Shown: positions 12,640-24,895, counted from the first letter of the stretch. The stretch: DNA of 64,000 nucleotides from Branchiostoma belcheri (GCF_001625305.1 NW_017804087.1:1731864-1795863), one strand, 5' to 3'. Program-made: numbers and translations. Notes: generated from the letters alone by a model not told the origin.

Positions 12640-12775
12640 GACAGGAAATCAGATAACTTTTTCTGGGACCTTTGACCTAACTTCCTGTCAGTGTCTCCGA
12701 CGTGCCTAGCATGTGCAAATGATCACGGAAACACAAGCAAACAAACACACAGACACACCGAAAACAAAATCCCCT
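12640..12775. mobile_element. family G element
   Basis: The core ACAGGAAATCAGATAAC, TTTTTCTGGGACCTTTGACC and TAACTTCCTGTCAG is followed by CACGGAAACACAAGCAAAC and CACCGAAAACAAAATCC. It is the best-preserved copy in the window. Confidence 0.65.
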
Positions 12776-13964
12776 TATACCGCTATGAGAATTTGAAAAT
12801 TCATACGAATCATTATCAAAAATATCTTGTCTAAACTAGAAACGCCAACATTTGCTCAGGAGCAAATGCAGCATGGCTTCACCACATCCTCCGTACCATA
12901 TATGGACCTATCCCCCTCTCACACAAATGGATTGTTCCTAAATCTATCCTGTTCAAAATGTGAAGTGTTCCAGCGGCCTATACCCCCATGTAGCAATGGA
13001 ATCTTCCAATGCCTTCTGCTGTTGGAACGTGTAGATTTGCAGGATCCATGTCGCCCTGTATCTGCTTGAATTCCAAGCCACTGTGTATCTGCTCGAAGAT
13101 CGCGGTGTGGTGAAGCCATAACCACAACAGCAGACAGAGTTGAAGGATGGCTTACTTCCAACCCCTCCAGTAACGTAAAGAAAACCATGTGATGATAATA
13201 TCATCAGGACCAGACAAAGACGGATGAATCCCTTTGGCGTGATAGATTAGAAACCGGCCTTATTGAAACATCTCACGCAGACAACTGTGAAATTGAGTAT
13301 TCACCAACAAGTTGTTCCCGTAATTAAGTTAGCAAGTCCTAACTGACAAGCATATCTCTTGATCAAGCCCCTGTCATACATTCACGACCTTCCCCCGAAT
13401 TCATACCACGCCTACCTTTCTAAATGAATCAAAACTAATTTTGATACTAGAAAAGTAACATTTGCAAATATAAATGCAAATGTATAATGTTTACCTTCGA
13501 ATATAGTCTGCTGATTATTACTGAAAAACATTCACATATATGGTGACAGGAGTCTAAATCCCTCCTACTATAGAATTGCAACATTATGTAACCCAACATC
13601 AGTTACCATGGTGAGAGACGGTCTGGTTCTGATCAGGTCAGAGGTCACTGTTTGGAGAAGAAGAAGAAACTGAGCAAAAACAATATGTTTTCCTTCGGTA
13701 AACATAATAAATTTGAGTCAATCAGCTTCCGAATATGTTTCAAACATTCGGCTGGCACACGGCTAGTGTTCGGTATATATACTATAACCTTTTTATACGC
13801 GAACAAGCTATATCTATCCAATAATACAACCACGGACTAGCAAGCCAAGCAACGCCCTATCACAGATGACCTTCCAACTGCCAACCATGCTCTAGATAAG
13901 GTCGGGAGACAGGAAGTCGCCTATGTGTGACAGGGGCTTTATCTGACGGGTGTTCTGATTGTAA
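12776..13964. other. non-coding, nothing recognised
   Basis: Paired short frames on both strands (12827-13069 and 12919-13204) show no exon signals. Nothing is assigned. Confidence 0.4.
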
Positions 13965-14765
13965 CAACTTCTAGTGGTGTCAACAAACTTCGGCTTACGT
14001 TGACATTAAAAACAAACCTCTGTGTTCTATCATTAACAGTTCAAAGACTGAGGTAGTCACATAAAGTACAATGACCTGTGTAGATAATACTGTACTAAAA
14101 ACATGTGTACAGAGAAGTAACTTTTAACTTCTAGTGTCAGTTGACTTCGGGTTACGTTGAACTTAAAAACAAACCTCTGTGTTCTATCATTAACAGTTCA
14201 AAGACTGAGGTAGTCACATAAAGTACAATGACCTGAGTGTATGGATCAGACTATACTACAAACAGGTATACAGAGGAGCAACTTAAAACTTCTAGTGTCA
14301 GTTGACTTGGGAATGTGTTGACATTTTTAACGTACCTATCTGTCTTTTATTATCAACAGTTCAGAAACGGTGGATGTCACATAAAGTACAATGACCTGAG
14401 TGTATGGATCAGACTATACCACAAACACGTATACAGAAGAGCAACTTTAAATTTCTTGTGTCAGTTGACTTCGGGATATGTTGGCATTTTGAACTGACTG
14501 TTTTTTTATCATCAACAGTTCAAAGACAATGGAGGTCACATAAAGTACAATGAACTTGGTGTTTTGTACTATACTACAAACACGTATACAGAAGAGCAAC
14601 TTCAAACTCCTAGTGTTGGCCAACTTCCGGGATATGTTGACATTTTAAACGAACTTCTGGCTCTGTGTTCTGTCATCAACAGTTCAAAGTCAGTGGCCGT
14701 CTCAAAGAGGACAATGGCCTCTAGTGCACCTGACGATACTACAATACGTATACAGTTTTTAGGGC
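13965..14765. repeat. tandem repeat, about 160 bp, five copies
   Basis: The unit begins with ACTTCTAGTGTCAGTTGACT. It continues with TGACATTTTAAAC, ATCAACAGTTCAAAGAC, CACATAAAGTACAATGACC and CACGTATACAGAAGAGCAAC. Units start near 13968, 14130, 14288, 14451 and 14608. The outer units are more diverged than the middle ones. The short frames across it (14315-14497, 14564-14791) are by-products of the repeat. Confidence 0.85.
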
Positions 14766-14799
14766 TTGGAAACCCAATTTTTCAAAGCTAATATTCTAG

Positions 14800-15130
14800 C
14801 CATTTATCTACATACTGAGTTGAAACTGCACTATCCCAATGTATATTGACGCTCATGGAGCAAAAGTTCCGAAATTTCTGACGGAAAATACATGTAGTTA
14901 CTGGAAGGGCCCTTGGGTGATTTTAGGGTACCACCCATAAATAAAAGCCTCATCTTGGGGGCTTGTTTCTGCCGTTTAAAAGCCCAAAGTGTGAAGTACT
15001 GACACAAGTGTGCTAATGTGAAGCAGTATGTGTCAATATCCCAAAGATTGCCTTATTCAGCATTTTATTTCCAGTTTTGCTGCCCCGAAATCGCATTGGA
15101 TGCCTTTAAAGTACCTTTGGAAAAAGATAC
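14800..15130. mobile_element. family C element
   Basis: Contains ACTATCCCAATGTATAT, GGGTACCACCCATAAAT, GTGTCAATATCCCA and CCAGTTTTGCTGCC, matching 6386-6640 in order, and the more distant copies at 18945, 22120 and 43560. Confidence 0.6.
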
Positions 15131-16061
15131 CATGGTGGTTTTCATATCTAAGTGGCTTTCATATCTAAGTGGTTGCGGGCAACGTTAGAAGTTCAGCAAA
15201 AACTCTGGCTTCAATCATACGCATTAAGATAGCGAGAAAACATCAAAGCATTTTACTATAGATAACATTCAACTTAATTCTCAAGTGATCTGCTTAGTTT
15301 CCTAGCTTGTATCAACCTGTCAAGATCAGTGTCAAGTGTCAAGTTTTTGTAGTTTCACTTATCAATGTTTTCAACGTGTCCATAAACTATATCAAACGGG
15401 CCGAAATTCCTTTTTTAACAGCTCTATACATTTTACTTAAAAACGCTCCGTTGAGCGAATGTGTGAAAGGGAATACAAACACTTTGCCCCAGACATTAAG
15501 AACCCAAATTGGCATTATGGCCAATGACGATGTTGACCGTTATTCAGTAACAATTCAAACGCCATCGCTACGAATATGATTGGATAAGCTGGAATGTTAC
15601 AACCCCAACCATTGGTCGCCTTTGAGACCCAATCTTCCACAACACGTTGGCAGGACGTACTTCGCCTGCGCGAAACCCTGTTTTTTTCACGGTTTTTATG
15701 TGATGTTTTCATCAAAATTTTGCCTGTTGCAGCGATAATTTCTTCTAGACATCATAAAGTAAAAACTTCAGACGGAATGTCATCCTTAAATACGCGAATA
15801 CGACCTTGAACGAAACATTCCAACAAAATGCTATGTTCTATATATTATGTTCTACCTACGTGCTATTTTTCACCCTTCAATTACATGAGATTACGTCATT
15901 CACTGTGACACTTGCGACATCACTGACAAATTGTTTTTCATTGCGCCAGGATTCACTCACCCACGCTGACGCAGAGATCGTCCATTGACGTAAACGTGTG
16001 CCATCACTTTCACTGCGTGACGGCTGACAGTTCCTGTGGACTGTCAATAGTCAATGAGTCA
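15131..16061. other. non-coding, nothing recognised
   Basis: The short frames at 15307-15579 and 15594-15809 are unrecognised and lack acceptor/donor pairs that would mark them as exons. 15135-15172 contains a small direct duplication (TTTCATATCTAAGTGG twice). Confidence 0.4.
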
Positions 16062-16561
16062 GGCCATGTTGATTTGATTATATGGATGACATCCTCTGGG
16101 AACCCCAAAACTGATGCGAGCGTGCGAATAAAAAAAGTTTAGCAAAAAAAAGTTGCCTTCATTATGAAATCCATTTGTTTAGTTGGTATATCTCCATTAT
16201 TGAGTACAATAAATACTACACTAGTCTGCCAGGTGTCATAAAAATGACAAATATAATACACTGTAAAACTTATTAATACATAACATTCTACGTGGTCAAG
16301 AAGGTTGAACAAATTATACTAAACACACAGAGTATGGTATGGCGAATGATAGACTCTTCATTTTAATTTCTTCACATTTTCCTCTTTTCCTTTTGAATTA
16401 ATTTCGGCATTCTACGACATTAGTGTCTTTCTTTTAATACTTTATTTTTGCAATTTACAGTTTGTATTTTCTCTTACAGTTTGGTCGAAAAAGTTTTTTT
16501 GGAAACGTATGAAAATTCATGCGCGCGTAGATGTCATCCATATAATCAAATCAACATGGCC
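16062..16561. mobile_element. family D MITE, copy 1
   Basis: The ends GGCCATGTTGATTTGATTAT (left) and ATAATCAAATCAACATGGCC (right) are perfect inverted repeats, extended inward by ATGGATGACATC/GATGTCATCCAT to 32 bp. The flanks are TCA and TTA, possibly a decayed 3-bp duplication. It is AT-rich inside and has no transposase frame. Confidence 0.85.
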
Positions 16562-16787
16562 TTACTATGCACCATCAATAGTGAATGAGTAATGACGTTA
16601 TGCCCGTGGTTGTGTCATATATCAATTGCTCGGGGGTCTTGTCAGTATGGTGCTTCTGTGGGAGGCAATTCCGCCTATAGATAAGGTTAACAAATGTGAG
16701 GCTGACATACAGGTCAGAGGACATGTCAACTGTATGTGTTGAGGACGCAGAGGCATAGCCTAGTTAGCAGGCCTACAGCTCGGGCTT

Positions 16788-17054
16788 CACTGCATAAAAT
16801 CCTATATTTACATTCATTAAATTCATTAACTATCACTATTAAACATGTATAAGTGAGGGGGAAATGCCGTAACCGCAGACTGACCGGAAGGTCAAAATGG
16901 TCTTTTTTTAAATTGTCATTTTCAGACTATAAGAGAACGTCATGACATGTATATTTAAGCATACCTTATAGTATGCGTAAAGGACCAAGCAAAGGAAGAA
17001 ACGGAACATTTACGAATTCTTAAAGGTGACTGTGCGTAAACATTTTGTGCAGTG
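16788..17054. mobile_element. family A MITE interrupted by family B sequence
   Basis: CACTGCATAAAATCC at the left and ATTTTGTGCAGTG at the right are family A ends. The interior at 16850-16930 has AAATGCCGTAACCGCAGACT and AAGGTCAAAATGGTC, which is family B. After it family A resumes (ATAGTATGCGTAAAGG, GAAGAAACGGAAC). This fits insertion of B into A. Confidence 0.6.
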
Positions 17055-17345
17055 CGATACTAAGTATTTAAGACATAGATTCCAACTTGGATCTTTACGC
17101 ATACTTTAATGTATGCTTAAATGCAGGATTAAATATGGATAATACTTTTGCTTTGTTTTGCTTATTGCCTCTATGTACAGAGGTGTCTTGTTAGTTTTTT
17201 GTTTGCTTAAGTGTATGTCGGTAGTTATTTAAATGCCGTTAAGTGTGATGAAGCAAAAGAGAAATTTTATGAAGGCTATAGACTAGTGTCGGTATCATAA
17301 TTTCCCTACGCCGTATTCATCCGTGAATAGTCTCATCAGGTTGGT
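17055..17345. other. family A and B scraps
   Basis: 17090-17130 (TTTACGCATACTTTAATG) is an orphan family A arm. 17175-17235 (CAGAGGTGTCTTGTTAG, GTTTGCTTAAGTGTATGTCG) is the left edge of a family B element. No gene. Confidence 0.45.
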
Positions 17346-17440
17346 AAGACACTGAGTAAAGAGACTCTTTTTACACAATTACCAAGTCTTTTATTCAGCC
17401 GACGTTTCGGTGACCGTCTGTCACCTTCCTCAGGGCGATT
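17346..17440 (-). mobile_element. Penelope-like element 3' tail remnant
   Basis: Read on the minus strand it gives CCTGAGGAAGGTGACAGACG, then GTCACCGAAACGTCGGC and TGAATAAAAGACTTGG. The CTGAAGAAGG...GAAACGTCG signature is characteristic of sequences next to the endonuclease end of Penelope-like retroelements. No coding region survives. Family assignment is from remembered motif shape, not a search. Confidence 0.45.
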
Positions 17441-18079
17441 CTGACTGGTTCACATTGCACTGCAGCACAGGTGTCGCTGCTACAGATGCATTCCCAACTG
17501 TACTATATTTACATATCTACAAATTGATGTGGCATGGTGGCCTGAGTGCGGGTCTAGCTAACCTTGAGTTCTATACAATCAGGGGATCAAAGAACATGGA
17601 GACCGGTAGACTAACCAGGATGGCACCCACACTACTAGCATTGCAGTTCTAACTTCGCATAATTGACCTACACCAAAGCCCTTCACCACATATACGTCAG
17701 AGCAGGCCAATTATACCATAAGTACATTTAGTAATCCAGACATACATGTAGGTTGAAACGTAGTTATGTACCTCTTAGATTGATTGAAGAGATCAAGAGC
17801 GCACGGGAGGGCTGTTTAGGGTTGTACTTGAGAAGCTATGACGTGCAGTACCTTACATGACCCCATCATGCGTAATTATACAAGTGATATGAACCAGATA
17901 TGCGATAGCATCAGGGTATTAGATTAGAAGTTCACATACGTATATTAATCTTTTATTACATGTCAGCTCAACAAAAAACAGGTTTAATCTAGGGGCAATG
18001 AATTTTAAATATGTGGTATTTTCTGTCGTTAAGATTTGAAAATTTCGTAGTGTCAGATGTATACTTATACTAACTATTT
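17441..18079. other. non-coding, nothing recognised
   Basis: An 80-codon frame at 17410-17652 begins inside the Penelope-like tail and is not considered a gene. Confidence 0.4.
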
Positions 18080-18410
18080 TGAAAGTAAAATTTAGGGGAA
18101 TTGGCGTAACCGCAGACTGACCGGAAGGTCAAATTGAAAGTCAAAATGGTCTCATGTCTACATGAAATTGCCCATTACAGACCGGAAGTCAAATTCATGG
18201 TTTATTAAACATGCATAAGTGAGGGGGAAATGCCGTAACCGCAGACTGACCGGAAGTTCAAAATGGTCTCTTTTTTTGTCATTTTCAGACTACAAAAAAA
18301 ATTCATGACATTTATCAAACATATACAAATAAGGGGAAATGATGTAACCACAGACTAATATGAGGGTCACACTAGAGGTCAAAATAGTCCCAAATGTACT
18401 TAGTAATTAA
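18080..18410. repeat. three family B cores in tandem
   Basis: The cores GCGTAACCGCAGACTGACCG (about 18103), GCCGTAACCGCAGACTGACC (about 18233) and GATGTAACCACAGACTAATA (about 18341) follow each other in the same orientation. Each is followed by AAGGTCAAA or AGTTCAAA and by CATTT(A/T)CAG blocks. The third is the most decayed. Confidence 0.6.
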
Positions 18411-18944
18411 AATTGTCATTTACAGTTAGATTCAGGACGTTTAGAAAAGTTTAACTAGTCTTGACGTGAAACATGGAACGTGCCGGTGTAATTAACAACA
18501 CGTCTTAGCAATATAAAAATCTAGCCTAGAGGGTTTTAACGATTTCAACACTTAAATCCCAACCGTTCGTGTGATCGACCTCCTCTTTTCCTTACTGAGA
18601 GCCCAATCGGATACTAAGTACTCAGTAGAGTAGAGCTGCCCTCTGATAACCCCAGTAACCTCAATACACCACGTAATGCCCCATCAGCATTATCATCAGA
18701 TCCGTACCCATGTAAGCCTGTGTTAAATACGACCATCACGGGGAGGATTTTACATGCAATCTACCCATCAATATTATGTGTGTAACACCGCCTTGCCATC
18801 AGAGGCTGCGGCCGTTGTGCAACAACTGAGCGACCGATGTACGACCAAAACTGGACAGAATACTCAACGAATTTCATACACGAAAACATAACTTTTTTGT
18901 AACGTTTTGTGGGTTTGCTTGCATAAACATCGTGCATCATATTC
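18411..18944. other. non-coding, nothing recognised
   Basis: No supportable exon or repeat. Confidence 0.4.
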
Positions 18945-19343
18945 AAAGGCATCAAATGCAATTTGAGGATGGGAAAACAAAAAAAAATTCTACATGAGAA
19001 AATCTGTCTGATTTTGACATCTACTGTCATTTCTTAGTACTTTTTCATCATCATTTTATACTTAATGCGTTTGAAATAGCCCAAAAGCAGCTATTTGAGG
19101 AGGGGGTGTCTCTTTATTATTTGGGGGTACCACCATAAATAGCTAGAACCAGACTACGATACCAAACAAGCAACCGTTTCCGTCAGCGACATTGAATTTT
19201 TGCCTCACAGATACAATTATGCTATGGGATAGGGTTGACTTAATCATTTACTGCATTAAAAGAATGACCAGAAACTTGACATTGAAAATCCAGTTTTGCC
19301 ACTCTAAAATTGCTTTGGATGCCTTTACAATCATCAAAATCAA
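18945..19343. mobile_element. family C element
   Basis: Blocks: CATCAAATGCAATTTGAGG, TGAGAAAATCTGTCTGA, GGGGGTACCACCATAAAT, AGCAACCGTTTCCGTCAG, TATGCTATGGGATAGGGTTG, AATCCAGTTTTGCCACTC. The same order is at 22118-22505 and 43560-43935. Its right end abuts the SINE-like element. Confidence 0.7.
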
Positions 19344-19490
19344 GGGTGGGGTCGTGTGGCGTAACGGCAGGGTACTAGTGCTCGACTCGGAACCCGGAGG
19401 TCCCGGGTTCGAGTCCTGACATGTTACCGATCTCGTGCCCTTGTCACCATGTCTAGTCATGAAATGTTGGAATAAAAAGAAAGGTGACAC
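19344..19490 (+). mobile_element. tRNA-derived SINE-like element, plus copy
   Basis: The head is tRNA-like: TCGTGTGGCGTAACGGCAGG (A-box region) and GGTTCGAGTCC (B box, 19406-19416). It is followed by a body and a tail TGAAATGTTGGAATAAAAAG. A minus-strand copy at 47880-48112 has the same head and tail and is about 90 bp longer, so this copy has lost part of its body. It is not a functional tRNA gene, because the 3' acceptor strand does not pair back to the 5' end. Confidence 0.7.
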
Positions 19491-20598
19491 AAATCCGATT
19501 TTATTTTTGGTCGCTCAACGCACGTTCAGCGATCGCGTCAAGATGAAAATGATATTCCTTAATCAATGGGTGACCTGCACTCACGCGGAGTTCCAGAGGA
19601 CATATGGGATCTACATGGCGGTGCCTGGTTAATAGTCTGCCTGCTGGCGCCACATGTAATCAAAGCTTGACTCTTTACACGTCTAACGTCATGTCTTCAT
19701 ATAAACGTGGCGGAGTTCATGTCATATGAAGGACACGAGGGCACAGCTAGGGTGAGGTGTGTGTGGAAATAAAATACCAGTTACACTACGCGTAGGCGTA
19801 AGATCACTGAGTCGGTGTTTCACAATGACGTTTTAAAAAGGTTTGCGACCGAATAATTCGGCATTTATCAACGAAAATACAATTTTCTGTAATCTAAATG
19901 AATAAGGAAAGTACACACAATATTGCACTGAATATTAAAATTATTTCCATGAAAATGATGTGTCCTTGTACTGGGTACATGTATATGCAGGTTAGTGCAG
20001 GTAAAATTGAAGCTGTGCAGGTATTTCTGATGTCTACCTGCACCTTACCTACACTGGCCCATGTACTGGGTATATGCAGGTTAGTGCAGGTAAAATTGGA
20101 GCTGTGCAGATATTTCTGATGTCTTCTGCGAGCTAAAAGCTTGGCCAATAGTTTTGCCCCTGAAAGATCTGCTTGGAGATTACTAAGGGAGCCAAATGCA
20201 GAACATACATGTAAGGGAAAAAATTCATCTAGTATCTCCCCCATAAGGAACCATGAAAACAAAACGAAAGGAGAATGAACTGTATAAACCTTTGACAGGA
20301 AATGTACCCAGATTTCCACACAACCCTACTCCCAATCCTTCCTCGTGCGCGCCTTAAGCTCTTCTTTTACTTCAGCATGATCCGTTTGATCCCTCCCCGA
20401 CGCTGCCGCATGAATGTTCCATATTCGCATCGACCCGAGCGGGGTAAAGCGCCCGTAAAGTCATTAATACCGGCGAGGGTGCCAGATGGCGACAGGAAAA
20501 TCTACTGCAGGAGAAATTGACTGGGCAAAAACAGTTGCCTGATGTGAAATTGAAAGTCAGTGTCGGCTGTGGGTGGTTCATGTACGTGACTAGGCTGG
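19491..20598. other. intergenic, includes a 95-bp direct duplication
   Basis: 19969-20125 holds two copies (starts about 19969 and 20064) of TGCAGGTTAGTGCAGGTAAA followed by CTGTGCAG and ATTTCTGATGTCT. GC-rich sequence at 20330-20520 has short overlapping frames on both strands, but I see no convincing exon borders. Confidence 0.5.
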
Positions 20599-20692
20599 TC
20601 GGTAAACCTGGTTTAACTGCCGATTCTCTTTAGTCCTCTCCGAAGAGGGTAAAACAGAATCGGGAGCTAAAATAGGTTTGGTAACCAGGATA
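20599..20692. repeat. compact imperfect palindrome
   Basis: The left arm CTGGTCGGTAAACCTGGTTT...CCGATTCTCTTTAGTCCTCT pairs with the right arm AGAGGGTAAAACAGAATCGG...AGGTTTGGTAACCAGG. The arms are about 45 bp around a very short centre. It could be a small MITE or form a hairpin transcript. Confidence 0.6.
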
Positions 20693-20724
20693 GTTCTAGT
20701 ATATGACGGAGCATTGTCTACGAA

Positions 20725-21130
20725 TTAGATTTACCTCTGGGTACGGAGGTTTTGTTTTCATTGCGTTGGCTTGTTTATTTTCTTGTATGGCCATAGTTAT
20801 TTGAATAGTACAGTACAGTAGAATACAGTAGCAGTACAGAAAGAGAGGGGAAATTATGTAACCGCAGACTGACTGAGGTCGAATGAGAGGTAAAATCTGA
20901 TCTCCGCAGGCGGGGAAGAAGTTGGGTCAAATTGAAGGTCAGAATGCTTAGTGTTACCGCAGATTGACAGGAAGGTTGAATTGGAGGTCAACGTGGTCTA
21001 TGTTAGCTATTGCTTCCTTTATTTGAATGCAGAAGGTTGTCATGACGTGAGTGGGAGAATGGTGTAACCGCAGACTTAGAGGGGGTGACTGAAGGTCTGA
21101 TGTGAGGTCAAAATGGCCACCTTTCGTTTG
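20725..21130. mobile_element. family B sequences, multiple
   Basis: The left edge CTCTGGGTACGGAGG at about 20735 is followed by TATGTAACCGCAGACTGACT (20855), TGTTACCGCAGATTGACAGG (20953) and GGTGTAACCGCAGACTTAGA (21060), each with AAATGG or AACGTGG blocks. Repeated nested or tandem insertion is likely. Confidence 0.55.
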
Positions 21131-22117
21131 GCGCAACCATTTCTGTTTCAAGTCGCGCTGTTTCGAGCCCTGTGTTATAAAGAACGTAGGATACATGCTT
21201 AAAGCCAACACACTGATACTTTGATACAATCCTCAGAACTGGTGACGCAGAAAGGCGTTATGGTCTTTAAAACCCTCTTAGATCCAAAGCTTTCGTTAAA
21301 TCTCCACAGTTCTCAGCCTGCCTTAGTGTCGGTAAACACCTAATACGTCGTCCATTAAGGGTTTAGTGGGTCCGAATGTAGATTTACATTATTTTACTCT
21401 TTGAGAAAGATAATATGTTGAAGGTCATATTTGAAATATAGGGAGGATCCTCAATATTTTCTGTTTAGTTTTACCACCTCATATTTTGAGACGGGCTTCT
21501 TAAAAGTAACGCCTACGGGTACAATTGTGAAATATTATGTAATATGTTTGCTAGCGCGTCCGAAGAAGATACATATATTAAAGGTATGAATATAGAATTT
21601 TTAGAATGAAACTTAGGCCACAGTAAGTAAAATCTGTGGGACGAAGAAAGCATAATAGGGCATATAATATGAATACTTAATTTTTAAGACATGATAACCT
21701 TTTCTGGGACCTTTGACCTAACTTCCTGTAAGCGTCCCAAACTTGTCTAGCATGTAGAAATAATTACGGAAACATAGGCAAACATACAAACAAATGCACC
21801 TAAAACAAACCTTCCGTACGGAGGTAATAATTCCTAATAAAGATTAATATTAAAAAATAGTAAAAAGAAATGATAAAAAAATTTGTGGTCATGTTGTACA
21901 TGTATTCCTGTCTAGATCTAGCCCTCCTCATGATTATACAAACATTATCGCAGACATCTACACTTTGCATGTAATCAGTCATGTTAGGGACTAATTACTG
22001 AATGCGGCTTACTGTGTTCTTCTAATGGTTTTCGCCACTGAAACGTGAACTTGCTAACACCCCGTTTACGTTTGTCACAGGCTGTACCTGTGTAGCATAT
22101 ATTTCTGTATTCCAACG
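21131..22117. other. intergenic with family G copy at 21690-21825
   Basis: ACATGATAACC, TTTTCTGGGACCTTTGACC and TAACTTCCTGTAAG are followed by CACGGAAACATAGGC-like sequence and CTTCCGTACGGAGG at 21818. Nothing else is recognised. Confidence 0.5.
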
Positions 22118-22505
22118 TTATTAAAGGCACACAATACAATAACCCGTAACGTCAAAGACATCCAATGCAATATTTCAGGGTGACAGAAAAAACAAATATT
22201 CTGGATGAGGAAATTTGTATGATATTGACATTTACTGAAACTTCGTAGCACATTTTGCCATTATTTCATACTTAGCCGTTGGAATAAAAACAAGCCTTTA
22301 TTTTTGGTACCACCAATAAATATCTAGATCCAGCCTACAATACGTAACAGGTTTTTCGAAATTTTGTTTTCCTCAAAGATATCAGCATGCGATAGAATAT
22401 AGGGTTAATTCAACTTGCTACATTCAAATAATGACCATAAAATAAACTTTTTGTCATGAAAATCCAGTTTTACTGGCCTGAAATCGCTTCGAGTACGTTA
22501 ACAGA
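22118..22505. mobile_element. family C element
   Basis: CATCCAATGCAATATTTCAGG, TGGATGAGGAAATTTGT, TGGTACCACCAATAAAT, ATCAGCATGCGATAG and AATCCAGTTTTACTGG appear in family order. It is a near full-length copy of about 390 bp without a coding frame. Confidence 0.7.
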
Positions 22506-22784
22506 GAGTTGGCAGTTTCTACATGTTTTATCTCCAACCACCTGTTTCCACTAAGTACCAACCAAGAGTTTCCTTCTGTGTAAAAGTGACGGACAGTGAT
22601 CGATATGACTATCGGCAGTTGGATCTGAATAGCTTGTCGTTAAAGGTCCAGGCCGAGTGGGCTTAACAAAGCACATTCCCCCAAATCCCCGGCTATAATG
22701 ACTATGAAAAGCCTGCCAAATTGTCCGCATTAGCGTGAGTTGGCATGACCTACAATGTCGTTAGTGCACGGTGCCACGGACGTT

Positions 22785-23440
22785 TCGGAAACTCAGGGGG
22801 TCTCCAATTACTGATAATTACTGTTTTCTACGCTGGAGGGTACGTATAGGCAATGCGTTTTCTCACTGTGCAAGAACATACATTTAAGCACATCTTAAAG
22901 TATGTGTAAAGAGACAAGATATAGAACATGAAAGTGGGCGAAAAAAATGATTTTGTGCAGTGTCTATTATGATTTTTCAGAGTAAAGAGGTATTACTTTG
23001 TGTGTGTTTGTGTGTTTGTACTACATGTAGGTATTTAAGTTCATTAGACAAAGAGCAGTTTTGGTTACCGTAGATTGACCTTAAGGTCAAGTTGGAAGGC
23101 ACGGCCATTTCGGAAACTCAGGGGTTCTCCAATTACTGATAATTACTGTTTCCTACGCTGGAGGGTACGTATAGGCAATGCGTTTCCTTCACTGCACAAA
23201 ACGTATCTTTAAGCACATCTTAAAGCATGTGTAAAGGGACGCGCGAGTGGAGGAATAGAACATATACGCATGCTTTAATGTGTGCGTAAAGAATTGTGTC
23301 TATTCTGATTATTTTCAGGGTAAAGAGATATTACTTTGTGTTTGTGTGTTTGCTTCTGTTTGTACTAGATATTTGAGTGCATTAGACAAAGAAGGTTTGT
23401 GGTTACCGTAGATTGACCTTGGGGTCAGGTTGGCAGGCAG
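22785..23440. repeat. 316-bp composite tandem duplication with family A and B passengers
   Basis: Unit 1 starts near 22787 and unit 2 near 23102. Both read TTTCGGAAACTCAGGGG, CTCCAATTACTGATAATTAC, a GAGGGTACGTATAGGCAATG block, a family A MITE (22864-22962; 23190-23300), ATTACTTTGTGTTTGTGTG-like sequence, and a family B core GTTACCGTAGATTGACC. The second unit keeps the right inner arm of the MITE (ACGCATGCTTTAATGTGTGC); the first has lost it. Confidence 0.8.
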
Positions 23441-24895
23441 TGATGACTAGCAGGCTAGTGCAGTAATGGCGCAACCCATAATAGTCACCCACATACGACT
23501 TGTGACAAGGTTTTCAAGTATGTCAGACCATATTTTGAATAGTGTGAAATGCACAGAAACTCCAAATACACCTCTGAGGTTTGAAATGTGTGACTTTTTG
23601 TTTTTCTTTAGATTTGACCGAAAAAATGGCGGTACCGTCGCAACAAGCTATACTCTTATTTGCTTAACTCTTGATTTTGTGTAAAGTCAAACAAAATGAA
23701 TGGAAAGTTAACAGAAGTTTTCCCTCTTTCGGTTTTATTTCATTTTCAAGCAAACACACGTCCATAGCATTCATTTCCTTAAGTAGAGAAAAAGCGACAC
23801 CTAGAAGAATTTTAGGGTACAACAGTTCAACAGCTAAGCTGCAATGCAAAATTTCCCCCAGAGCTTAAATACTGTGTGTGACTATAATATTATAAGTCTA
23901 AAAAACAAGAACAAAAATAAGATTGACAATTTCGCTCAATAAGGTTGACAGCTATATATAGAGTACAGCAGCATTGGGAAAACATTATTCAGAAGCAATG
24001 GTCTTACATGAAGCGAAAAAGACAAATCTTTCGGTTTCTTTCTGCCCTTTTAGCCCAACACTCAACCACACTATAGCAGCAATACGTTGTTAATATGGCC
24101 AACTATACAGTAAACAAACTGCAAGCTGTAGGATTTATGCCTAAAGAACGTTAAATCCAGAAAGAGCCCAAAGTTTAAGTGGTAGGATTTATACATGTCC
24201 CACTGGGTCAGGTGGCTGTACAGGTGTGTCTCCTCCAATGTTCGCTAGGAGGCGGTTCTGTGTGCTGTTTTGCTGTTTTAGGGGAAGACATGCCCCATAT
24301 TTAGTATTTTTCAGCATATCAACATAGATGGATTGTGATCATATTTGGTATATGGGTAGGTCTCGGGAAGATTGTGGTCAATGTGAAGCATCGTCCTCCT
24401 GGCGGCTTTCCTTGGTGCTGCAGCAAAATTGTTTTTTATCTTCCCGTCCTAGACATGCTATGCATGGTTTTGATTTTTGGCGATAGGTTTTATTATGATA
24501 TTTCCATAATCAATGAGAGAAAATAAAACAATTTCTTACAAAAGCTTTCTTGCAAAAGCTCTCAATATTTCATTGTTGTACTATGAAGTCTTCGTGGCAT
24601 AGGTCAAAGCATTTCCGCGATTTCATTCAATGTACCGACGCATTTTCTTCATACAGTTACATATAGCAGTATTATAGTAGACTGTAAAATCCTCATATAT
24701 AGCTTGAATTGAAAACATGCAATTGCGGTATCTTCCTACTTCAAAGCGTCCGCTCACGCGATCCAATCATTACATTTTCTTTGAGTCCTCCGCCCGTTTC
24801 CGTACCGCCCCAGGGTCGGCTATCTTCGCCGCAAAGATGATGCCCTTTCCGACCCCCGCACTTTGAAGCACCTACACGCCACGAAAACAAGGTCG
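23441..24895. other. non-coding, nothing recognised
   Basis: Short frames at 23466-23684 and 24335-24526 are unrecognised. 24780-24900 is GC-rich but shows no usable exon. Confidence 0.4.

Noticed and set aside
19348-19430. Functional tRNA gene
   Set aside because: A- and B-box-like words are present, but the acceptor stem does not close and the same head occurs with a body and A-rich tail at 47880-48112, so it is a SINE.
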